Source of the DNA: an uncultured Lysobacteraceae bacterium
GTDB lineage: Bacteria; Pseudomonadota; Gammaproteobacteria; Xanthomonadales; Rhodanobacteraceae
Reading direction: 5' to 3'
DNA: 5,056 nucleotides
Assembly (NCBI GenBank): GCA_946482585.1
Contig: CAMLSI010000392.1
Span: 1-5,056, forward strand
The notes beneath the pieces are model-generated. The model was not told the DNA's origin and searched no databases. It saw only the letters and a list, made by a program, of their open reading frames with translations. Position numbers and translations under genes: made by a program. Shown one piece after another: positions 1 to 5,056 of this stretch; position 1 is the first letter of the stretch, and each line of letters begins with the position of its first letter.

Positions 1-1193
1 ATGAGCTCGATCATCTCGTCGATGTTGGCGAGCGCGACGGTGAGGCCTTCGAGGATGTGCGCGCGGGCGCGCGCCTTGCGCAGTTCGAAGATCGTGCGCC
101 GCGTGACGACTTCGCGGCGGTGGCGGATGAATGCCTCGAGAATTTCCTTGAGACTCAGGAGACGCGGCTGGCCGTCGACGAGCGCGACCATGTTGATGCC
201 GAACGTGACCTGCAGCTGGGTCTGCTGGAACAGGTTGTTCAGCAGCACGTCGGCCATCGTGTCCTTGCGGACTTCGATGACGATGCGCATGCCGTCCTTG
301 TCCGACTCGTCGCGCAGACCGTCGGGCGCGATGCCCTCGATCTTCTTTTCCTTGTGCAGCTCGGCGATCTTCTCGATGAGCCGCGCCTTGTTGACCTGGT
401 ACGGCAGCTCCGAAACCACGATGGTCTCGCGGCCGTTCGCTTCGATCTCGATATCGGTCTTGGCGCGGATCAGGATGCGGCCGCGGCCAGTTTTATACGC
501 TTCCACAATGCCGGAAGCGCCGTTGATGATGCCGGCGGTCGGGAAGTCCGGACCCGTCACGTAGCGCATCAGGTCGTCGATGCCGAGTTCCGGCGCGTCG
601 ATCAGCGCGACTGTCGCATCGATGACTTCGGTGAGATTGTGCGGCGGGATGTTCGTCGCCATGCCGACCGCGATGCCGGCCGAGCCGTTGACGAGCAGGT
701 TCGGCACGCGCGTCGGCAGTACCGTCGGTTCGAATTCCTTTTCGTCATAGTTCGGCTGGAAATCGACGGTTTCCTTGTCGATGTCGGCGGTCAGCTCGGA
801 AGCGATGCGGTCGAGGCGGCATTCGGTGTAACGCATCGCCGCCGCGGCGTCGCCGTCGATCGAACCGAAGTTGCCCTGACCGTCGATCAGCGGATAGCGC
901 AGCGAGAAGTCCTGCGCCATGCGCACGAGCGTGTCGTAGATCGAGGCGTCGCCGTGCGGATGGTATTTACCCATGACGTCGCCGACGATGCGCGCGCACT
1001 TGACGTAAGGGCGATTCCAGAAGTTGTTGACCTCATACATGCCGAACAGCACGCGCCGGTGCACGGGCTTGAGGCCGTCGCGAACGTCCGGCAGGGCGCG
1101 TCCGACGATCACGCTCATGGCGTAATCGAGGTAGCTCTGCCGCATCTCGTCTTCGATATTGACGCGTATGACTTCTTTGGCTAGTTCCGCCAT
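1..1193 (-). CDS. gyrA: DNA gyrase subunit A, N-terminal 397 residues (C-terminus outside window)
   Basis: GyrA is the breakage-reunion subunit of DNA gyrase (A2B2), which introduces negative supercoils using ATP bound by GyrB. The translation from the ATG at 1193 begins [17 protein letters not shown] and carries the family landmarks: [21 protein letters not shown] at the N-terminus, GKYHPHGD in the winged-helix domain, the catalytic tyrosine in AAMRYTE at residue 122, and GINMVAL with [11 protein letters not shown] further on. Numbering matches E. coli through the active site, so residue 83 is Ala and residue 87 is Asp in the quinolone-resistance-determining region. A two-residue insertion relative to E. 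coli is seen in [17 protein letters not shown]. About 475 residues, including the rest of the coiled coil and the C-terminal beta-pinwheel, lie beyond position 1. The start is fixed by homology; only a weak GGA-type ribosome site precedes it. The identification is essentially certain. Confidence 0.99.
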   Translation of the reverse strand, partial: MAELAKEVIRVNIEDEMRQSYLDYAMSVIVGRALPDVRDGLKPVHRRVLFGMYEVNNFWNRPYVKCARIVGDVMGKYHPHGDASIYDTLVRMAQDFSLRYPLIDGQGNFGSIDGDAAAAMRYTECRLDRIASELTADIDKETVDFQPNYDEKEFEPTVLPTRVPNLLVNGSAGIAVGMATNIPPHNLTEVIDATVALIDAPELGIDDLMRYVTGPDFPTAGIINGASGIVEAYKTGRGRILIRAKTDIEIEANGRETIVVSELPYQVNKARLIEKIAELHKEKKIEGIAPDGLRDESDKDGMRIVIEVRKDTMADVLLNNLFQQTQLQVTFGINMVALVDGQPRLLSLKEILEAFIRHRREVVTRRTIFELRKARARAHILEGLTVALANIDEMIEL

Positions 1194-1223
1194 CGGGATT
1201 CCAGGGTTCTGACGCTTGCTGCC

Positions 1224-1250
1224 GTGCGGCCCGGCCTTGCGGGCGGGCAC
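1224..1250 (-). other. GC-rich hairpin in the gyrA leader
   Basis: On the minus strand an outer GTGC/GCAC stem encloses a GCCCG/CGGGC stem with a six-base CAAGGC loop, separated by a small asymmetric internal bulge of C residues. It sits about 30 bases upstream of the gyrA start codon and near the predicted 5' end of the leader. No U-tract follows, so it is not an intrinsic terminator. It could be a stabilising 5' stem or may only reflect high GC content. Confidence 0.35.
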
Positions 1251-1265
1251 CGAAAATAACGCGTA

Positions 1266-1294
1266 AGCATACCATGGAACGGCCCCGGATCTGC
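1266..1294 (-). promoter_or_regulatory. candidate gyrA promoter
   Basis: Reading the minus strand, TATGCT at 1271-1266 is a fair sigma-70 -10 box. Seventeen bases upstream lies GCAGAT (1294-1289), which is a poor -35. An A-rich stretch (the T-run at 1319-1324 on the plus strand) further upstream could act as an UP-like element. The predicted start near 1259 gives a leader of roughly 65 bases before the gyrA ATG. The placement is suggestive only. Readthrough from the upstream operon could also supply gyrA transcripts. Confidence 0.35.
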
Positions 1295-1303
1295 GCCGGA
1301 ACC
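1281..1303 (-). terminator. weak hairpin between the ATPase operon and gyrA
   Basis: As minus-strand RNA, GGUUCCGG pairs with CCGGGGCC across a seven-base loop (eight pairs, two of them G-U). It lies about 60 bases past the stop codon of the membrane ATPase gene. No run of U follows, so at best it is a poor intrinsic terminator. It overlaps the presumed -35 region of gyrA, so it could instead be incidental. Confidence 0.2.
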
Positions 1304-1361
1304 CCTTGTTTCTGGCCGTTTTTTACGTTCCGCGCCGGGGTTTTCGCCGCCGCCGCCCCGA

Positions 1362-3500
1362 TCAGCGCAACTGGCGCAGTTCTTCCGACAGCAGAACCGG
1401 GATTTCGGCCGCCTCGAATTGGCGCGCGAACAGCGGCACGGCGTAGCGGAAATGCTCGCCCTGGCGTTCGAGCACGTAGGCGAGTTGCAGACGTGAGAAC
1501 GATCGCCGCAGCGTCTCCACGTCGATGTCGGCGTGCGGCCGCAGCAGTTCGACCATGTCCGCCAGCGTCGTGCTGCCCTGTTCCGCGACGCGGTAGACAA
1601 CGATGCGATCCAGCCGCGACGCGCGCTCGTCGTGACTGAGCCGTCCCCAGCCCGCGAGCGCGTCGAGCACTGCTTGCGACGCGAGCGCGCGTTCCACATC
1701 GGCCGCTTCGATCACGCTGCCGCCGCGATCCAGCGCTTCGAGGCATTCCTGGCAGAGGATCGCGACGAGATTCGCGCGGCGTCCGCTCTGGGTAACGATG
1801 CGCTCGACCAGCGCCGCCTCGGCGAAGCGCAGATTCAGCACGGCCAGCGGTACCGTCGCGAGTTCGCGGCAGGCTTCGGGTTCGAGCCCGCCGACGCTGA
1901 TCGTCTCGCCGAAATTGCGCAGCGGCGACTGATAGTCGAGCGCCGCCGCCGCATAGAGATCCCAGAACCCCGCGAGCAGGAAGTGGCAGCGTCCTTCCTC
2001 GGACAGCGCGCGCATCGCCGACAGCTCGGCGTAGTCGCGCGCGGCATCGGCACGGAAGAACGGATCGGCCTCGTCGATGAGCAGCAACAGACGCTTGCCC
2101 GCATGCTGGCGCTCGAGCGCCGCGACGACGGTTTCGAGATCACTTTCGAGCGGCAGTCCGCTCTGCGCCGCGAGCCGCGGCAGCAGGCGATGATCGCGCA
2201 GCACGACGTAGACGCAGGCGACCTGCGGATGCTCGCGCAGGCGCCGCTCGATCGCCTTCATGAGGCTGGTCTTGCCGAGCTGACGGCCGCCGATCAGGAG
2301 GTAGTTCGACGGCTCGCGCTGTACCACGCGCGCGAGCAGGCTGGCGCGGCCGAAGAACGACGACGCGCGCGCGATGCCGCCGCGCGTCTGGTATGGCGAA
2401 ATCCGCGTGAGGCGCAGCTGGTTCGCCATCGTGCGCAGCAGCACCGGCAACGCGTCGCGCGCGAGCAGCCAGGCCGTCTGGGTCTCCTGCGCGACGCAGA
2501 CGAACAGGTTCGTGCGATCCGCACAGAGACCGCGCAGCGCGGTTTCCGCCGCAGCCGACGCGGTGAGCACGAGCAGCACGTCGACGCCGCTCTGCAGCGG
2601 ACGCAGCAGTCGCGCGAGCTGCATGCCGTCGAGCCCTTCGCCCGGCAGCCAGACCAGGCAGCGCTCCAGCGAAACCGGCATTTCGCTGGAAAATGTCCAT
2701 TCGTATACCCTACCCGGCAGATTCCAGCCACTGGCCGGCACGGAGCGCGCGCCGACGCGCAGCGCGAGCGCAGCAGCCTGCGCGTCCGCCGACGACCGCG
2801 GGTAGCGCAGTGCATCGCTCCAGTCGGCGGCTTCGACGCCGGCCGCGGCCAAGGTCGCGTCGCGGCGGCGCAGCCAGCCCAGCGCCGCGTCGATGCGCGG
2901 CAACTGCGCCAGCGGCATACGCCGCAGGCGCGCCGGGTCGCGCTGGATCGGCGCGATCAGCGGATGGCGCCAGACGAGCAGCACGCCGAGCGCCAGCAGC
3001 GCGAGCACGCTGAGGGCGAGCACCGACACGAGCCAGCGCGAGGTATTGCTCGCGAACGATTCCTCGGTGCGGCAATTGAGCGGCAGGTAGCGCGCGGGAA
3101 TCGGCGGATCGCCGGCGGCGCAACTCCAGAGCTGCTGTGCCGGATCCCAGCGGTAGACCACGCGAAGGCCATGCAGGCTGCGATCCAGCCGCGGCGTCGG
3201 GCGCAGCGTGCCGACCAGTTCGTTGGTCTGCAGCGAGAGCTCGAAGATCTGTCCCGGTTCCAGACCGAGGGCGTCGAGCCGCATCGGCCATTCGCCGCGA
3301 TCCATCACATAGTCGTTCACGTGCAGACGTGCGACCTGCAACTCGCTCCAGCCGTTGGCGATCCAGGCCATGTTTTCCGGGCTGGCGACGAACCTGCCGA
3401 TCAGCGGATTCCATTGCGGCAGCAGCAGCGCCGTGCCGAAGAACAGCGTCGCGACGATGACCAGAGCGCGACGCAGCCAGGCCTTGCGTTCCGGACTCAT
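1362..3500 (-). CDS. Membrane AAA/STAND-like ATPase with type IV pilin-like periplasmic domain
   Basis: This is a 712-residue protein of unknown function, not matched to a named gene. In order: a basic N-terminus (MSPERKAWLRR), a first membrane helix at about residues 12-29, a periplasmic domain at about 31-155, a second membrane helix at about 156-178, an alpha/beta linker domain at about 185-365, then an ATPase. The ATPase opens with SPYQTRGGIARASSFFGR (368-385), has Walker A GGRQLGKTS (404-412), Walker B LLLLIDEAD (471-479), and a sensor-1-like strand CHFLLAGFWDL (505-515). A probable winged helix lies at about 620-700. The periplasmic domain resembles the type IV pilin globular domain: VARLHVNDYVMDRGEWP, then RPTP, then WSC (Cys127) and IPARYLPLNC (Cys143), the layout of the pilin disulfide loop. 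No prepilin peptidase site is visible, so it should stay membrane-anchored. The start at 3500 overlaps the upstream stop as ATGA; a GGAG lies 12 bases upstream, so translational coupling is likely. The open frame extends upstream to 3767, but that part has shadow-like composition. Confidence 0.9.
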   Translation of the reverse strand: MSPERKAWLRRALVIVATLFFGTALLLPQWNPLIGRFVASPENMAWIANGWSELQVARLHVNDYVMDRGEWPMRLDALGLEPGQIFELSLQTNELVGTLRPTPRLDRSLHGLRVVYRWDPAQQLWSCAAGDPPIPARYLPLNCRTEESFASNTSRWLVSVLALSVLALLALGVLLVWRHPLIAPIQRDPARLRRMPLAQLPRIDAALGWLRRRDATLAAAGVEAADWSDALRYPRSSADAQAAALALRVGARSVPASGWNLPGRVYEWTFSSEMPVSLERCLVWLPGEGLDGMQLARLLRPLQSGVDVLLVLTASAAAETALRGLCADRTNLFVCVAQETQTAWLLARDALPVLLRTMANQLRLTRISPYQTRGGIARASSFFGRASLLARVVQREPSNYLLIGGRQLGKTSLMKAIERRLREHPQVACVYVVLRDHRLLPRLAAQSGLPLESDLETVVAALERQHAGKRLLLLIDEADPFFRADAARDYAELSAMRALSEEGRCHFLLAGFWDLYAAAALDYQSPLRNFGETISVGGLEPEACRELATVPLAVLNLRFAEAALVERIVTQSGRRANLVAILCQECLEALDRGGSVIEAADVERALASQAVLDALAGWGRLSHDERASRLDRIVVYRVAEQGSTTLADMVELLRPHADIDVETLRRSFSRLQLAYVLERQGEHFRYAVPLFARQFEAAEIPVLLSEELRQLR

Positions 3501-4768
3501 GCGCCCGCGTCGCTCCAGGCCGCGATGATCTGGCGGCCGGCGCGGCGCACGGCCTCGCAGCGCCATTCCAGTTGCAGGCCGTCGGTGCCGGGCCGTGCCG
3601 TCACGAGATTGGCCCAGAACAGGCGCCGCAGCAGCCGGTCGATCAGGTAGGGCTGGGCCCGGCCGAGCACGGCCTGCGCCAGCCAGCCCTGGATGCGCGA
3701 CCGCGCGTCTGCCTCGCCGAGCAGCGGAACGAAACCCTCCCACAACCGGGCGCTGCCCGCGAGGCACTCACCGAGCTGGGGACCACTCCACGGGGTATTG
3801 GCCGCATGCCAGCGCAGCGCTTCGTCGATCAGGGCCGGATGACCGCCGCACTCGAGTTCGAGCCGGCTCAGCAGCGCCGTGTCGACCTGTCCGGCCGGCA
3901 GCTCGCGGCAGGCCAGCGCACGCAGCTCGGCCGGCCCCGGGTCGGGCCAGTGCTCGACGCTGGCAATATTCAACAAGGACAGATCTCCACTCTGATACTT
4001 GAGCTCGGCAAGCGCCTCGCCGCCGCAGAGCAGCAGATGCAGTTTCCCGCTGTACATTTCGCTCAAGCCCCGCAGGATGCCGGCGAGCGCCTCGCGCAGA
4101 TGCGTTTCGCCCTGCTCGAAGCGGCTGACGAGGCAGAACACGCGCTCGCCGGCGGCGAGGCGCCGCTCCAGCGCCGCCTCGAACGCGAAATCCGAATCCA
4201 CGCCGTCGAATCCGCATTGCGCGCCGATGGCCGCGAAATAGTCGCGCGCGTCGGCGCCGACGCTGTAGGGCGGCCGCACGTGCAGCACGGCGTCCTGGCC
4301 ATAGCGCTGGCGCGCGGTCGCGAGCAGGGTTTCCCGAAACGGCGGCTGCCCCCAGTGCGCCTGACTCAGCAGCATCAGGATCGGATACGGCGCGAGCCGC
4401 TGCAGCCGTTCGAACAGCCCGGCGATGTAGTCCGCATACGGCTGTCCCGGCGCCTGACTGCCGACCGGATATTCCGGCTCGAAGCCCGCGCTCGCGAGCA
4501 GCCGGTCGGTTTCCGCTTCGCTGAGCCGCAGGTAGCGCGCGCAGTCGACGAGCTTGTGGCGATGCTTGCGGTTGGGCAGCGACAGGCCGTGGCGCCAGTT
4601 GTTGACCGCTTCGCGGCTCATGCCGATTTCGGTCGCGACGCCCGAGGCGCTCGCGCGGATGCGACGCATGAAAACGGTCAGCAGGCCGGCGAAATCGTCG
4701 GGCATGGGCGCATCCACGCAGTCTTCGGGATCGCGCACGCTACGCAAGCCCGGCGCAAAGTCAAACAT
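3497..4768 (-). CDS. XRE-type HTH protein fused to a degenerate AAA/STAND-like domain
   Basis: This is a 423-residue soluble protein with no membrane segment and no named homologue that I recognise. Residues about 25-95 form an XRE-like helix-turn-helix domain: SGVATEIGM, then SREAVNNWRHGLSLPN as the likely turn and recognition helix. The rest follows the outline of the ATPase in the next gene, but without catalytic residues. Where a P-loop is expected there is LLSQAHWGQPPFRETLL (about 133-149), with no GKT. Where Walker B is expected there is VFCLVSRFEQ (210-219) instead of LLLLIDEAD. KLHLLLCGG (242-250) matches the sensor-1-like strand of the partner. GGHPALIDEALRW (308-320) matches the GxP motif of STAND-like folds, and a winged helix may follow at about 370-420. 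The ATG at 4768 is preferred because GGAG stands six bases upstream; an in-frame Met at residue 22 lacks a good site. It is the first gene of the operon and overlaps the next by four bases. DNA binding is well supported; the pseudo-ATPase call is an inference. Confidence 0.88.
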   Translation of the reverse strand: MFDFAPGLRSVRDPEDCVDAPMPDDFAGLLTVFMRRIRASASGVATEIGMSREAVNNWRHGLSLPNRKHRHKLVDCARYLRLSEAETDRLLASAGFEPEYPVGSQAPGQPYADYIAGLFERLQRLAPYPILMLLSQAHWGQPPFRETLLATARQRYGQDAVLHVRPPYSVGADARDYFAAIGAQCGFDGVDSDFAFEAALERRLAAGERVFCLVSRFEQGETHLREALAGILRGLSEMYSGKLHLLLCGGEALAELKYQSGDLSLLNIASVEHWPDPGPAELRALACRELPAGQVDTALLSRLELECGGHPALIDEALRWHAANTPWSGPQLGECLAGSARLWEGFVPLLGEADARSRIQGWLAQAVLGRAQPYLIDRLLRRLFWANLVTARPGTDGLQLEWRCEAVRRAGRQIIAAWSDAGA

Positions 4769-4798
4769 GTCGCGCTCCGCGGCTGCGCTTCGCGCCGC
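4769..4798 (-). promoter_or_regulatory. Shine-Dalgarno site abutted by a hairpin, HTH gene
   Basis: GGAG (plus-strand CTCC at 4775-4778) stands six bases before the ATG at 4768 and decides that start. Immediately upstream, 4798-4779 on the minus strand folds as GCGGC/GCCGC with an inner GCG/CGC stem, a bulged A and a three-base loop. The stem touches the ribosome site directly, so it could limit or time ribosome loading. Confidence 0.5.
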
Positions 4799-4851
4799 GC
4801 CCGTCCCGTTCCGTCATCGATCGTCTCCGCCACCGGCCGCCGGCGCCGTGC

Positions 4852-4880
4852 ATTGTCGGCACCCGGCCCCGCCTGCGGAA
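4852..4880 (-). promoter_or_regulatory. candidate promoter of the HTH/ATPase operon
   Basis: On the minus strand GACAAT (4857-4852) matches four of six -10 positions. It is 17 bases from TTCCGC (4880-4875), a weak -35. It would give a leader of about 75 bases. The divergent region has no better minus-strand match by eye. The weak -35 would suit low basal expression or an activator, but the assignment is tentative. Confidence 0.25.
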
Positions 4881-4888
4881 CCGGCCGC

Positions 4889-4916
4889 TTGTCCGGCGCG
4901 CCGCCTGTGTTAGCTT
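4889..4916 (+). promoter_or_regulatory. candidate promoter of the RHH gene, predicting a leaderless mRNA
   Basis: TTGTCC (4889-4894) and TAGCTT (4911-4916) are spaced by 16 bases. The -10 box ends only six bases before the ATG at 4923, so the transcription start would fall on or next to the start codon. The absence of any Shine-Dalgarno sequence before that ATG agrees with a leaderless transcript. The boxes are imperfect (four and three matches), so confidence is moderate. Confidence 0.45.
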
Positions 4917-4933
4917 GTGCACATGAGCACACA
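4906..4933. promoter_or_regulatory. four-box TGTG/CACA inverted repeat, probable RHH operator
   Basis: TGTG at 4906-4909 and 4916-4919 is mirrored by CACA at 4920-4923 and 4930-4933, with the axis between 4919 and 4920. Ten of 14 positions of the two arms are complementary, and the central TGTGCACA is a perfect palindrome. The ten-base spacing of boxes puts them on one face of the helix, as expected for paired ribbon-helix-helix dimers. It covers the presumed -10, the transcription start and the first codons of the RHH gene, so binding would block transcription. This suggests autorepression. Confidence 0.5.
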
Positions 4934-5056
4934 GTCCGAGACCGTTACCGTGCGCCTCGACACCGAGACGAAGGCGAGGCTTGAGCGGCTGGCGCAGCAT
5001 ACGCGGCGCACCAAGTCCTTCCTGGCCGGTGAGGCAATAGCGGGCTATGTCGAGCG
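4923..5056 (+). CDS. Ribbon-helix-helix (CopG/RelB-like) antitoxin or regulator, N-terminal 44 residues (cut by window end)
   Basis: The frame from ATG 4923 reads MSTQSETVTVRLDTETKARL followed by ERLAQHTRRTKSFLAGEAIA and GYVE, then leaves the window. TVTVRLD is a typical RHH DNA-contacting beta-strand, about residues 7-13. TETKARLERLAQHT is helix A, and RTKSFLAGEAIAGYVE is helix B with the RTKS..-EAI pattern common in antitoxins of RelE/ParE-type modules. Such proteins dimerise, bind their own promoter, and neutralise a toxin through a C-terminal tail. The tail and any toxin gene would lie just beyond 5056 and cannot be seen. The gene diverges from the HTH/ATPase operon across 154 bases. There is no ribosome site before the ATG; a leaderless start is proposed. 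It could also be a stand-alone CopG-type regulator. Confidence 0.85.
   Translation, partial: MSTQSETVTVRLDTETKARLERLAQHTRRTKSFLAGEAIAGYVE

Noticed and set aside
57..1184. Long plus-strand open frame opposite gyrA (375 codons)
   Set aside because: It is antisense to an unmistakable gyrA; the product is rich in Arg, Asp and Val in the way of GC-rich antisense shadows and has no recognisable domain.
1345..1358. Short GCC-type triplet run just after the membrane ATPase gene
   Set aside because: About four units only, expected in sequence of this GC content; no evidence of a functional repeat.
1533..3650. Long plus-strand open frame opposite the membrane ATPase gene (705 codons)
   Set aside because: The product is dominated by Arg, Ala and Gln with no motifs, while the opposite strand encodes membrane helices and intact Walker motifs.
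3501..3767. Upstream in-frame extension of the membrane ATPase gene by 89 codons
   Set aside because: The extension is an Arg/Pro/Ala-rich shadow of the end of the HTH gene; starting at the ATGA overlap puts a basic N-terminus directly before the first membrane helix.
4703..4705. Alternative start of the HTH gene at Met22
   Set aside because: It lacks a good ribosome site, whereas the first ATG has GGAG at six bases. Most of the first 21 residues lie before the HTH domain, so this remains possible but less likely.
3572..4984. Long plus-strand open frame opposite the HTH gene, running past the RHH start
   Set aside because: Shadow-like composition, and it conflicts with the well-supported HTH protein and the RHH gene in another frame.
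4923..5056. Complete toxin-antitoxin module
   Set aside because: Only the start of the RHH gene is in the window; no toxin can be seen, so the module cannot be claimed.
1..5056. tRNA or rRNA genes, CRISPR array, insertion sequence or attachment site
   Set aside because: I looked for cloverleaf structures, regularly spaced repeats, transposase-like motifs and terminal inverted or direct repeats and saw none.

Overview
The window is strongly GC-rich, and its codons favour G or C in the third position. The N-terminal part of GyrA lines up with E. coli GyrA almost without gaps, which points to a high-GC member of the Pseudomonadota, most likely a gammaproteobacterium. I cannot name a genus. A pilin-like domain in one protein fits a lineage that makes type IV pili.

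Layout: positions 1-1193 (minus strand) hold the first 397 codons of gyrA, which runs out of the window. Next is a 168-base gap that probably carries the gyrA promoter and a structured leader. Positions 1362-3500 and 3497-4768 (both minus strand) hold a tightly coupled two-gene operon whose genes overlap by an ATGA. Its first gene encodes a soluble XRE-type helix-turn-helix protein fused to what looks like an AAA/STAND-like ATPase fold with both Walker motifs lost. Its second gene encodes a membrane protein with two transmembrane segments around a type IV pilin-like periplasmic domain, followed by a cytoplasmic AAA/STAND-like ATPase with intact Walker A and B motifs. A 154-base divergent intergenic region then separates the operon from a plus-strand gene at 4923, cut by the window end. 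That gene encodes a ribbon-helix-helix protein of the antitoxin/CopG type. Its start codon lies inside a four-box TGTG/CACA inverted repeat, and the transcript may be leaderless.

How the parts may work together (inference): the membrane protein could read something outside the inner membrane through its pilin-like domain and pass the signal to its ATPase. The partner has the same fold without nucleotide-binding residues, plus a DNA-binding head, and could be the output or inhibitory subunit. The two proteins are complementary: one keeps the Walker motifs, the other keeps the GGHP motif typical of STAND-like folds. I know of no described system with this pair of architectures, so it is the best candidate here for something new. 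A role in defence, pilus surveillance or signalling is possible, but the sequence does not decide between them.
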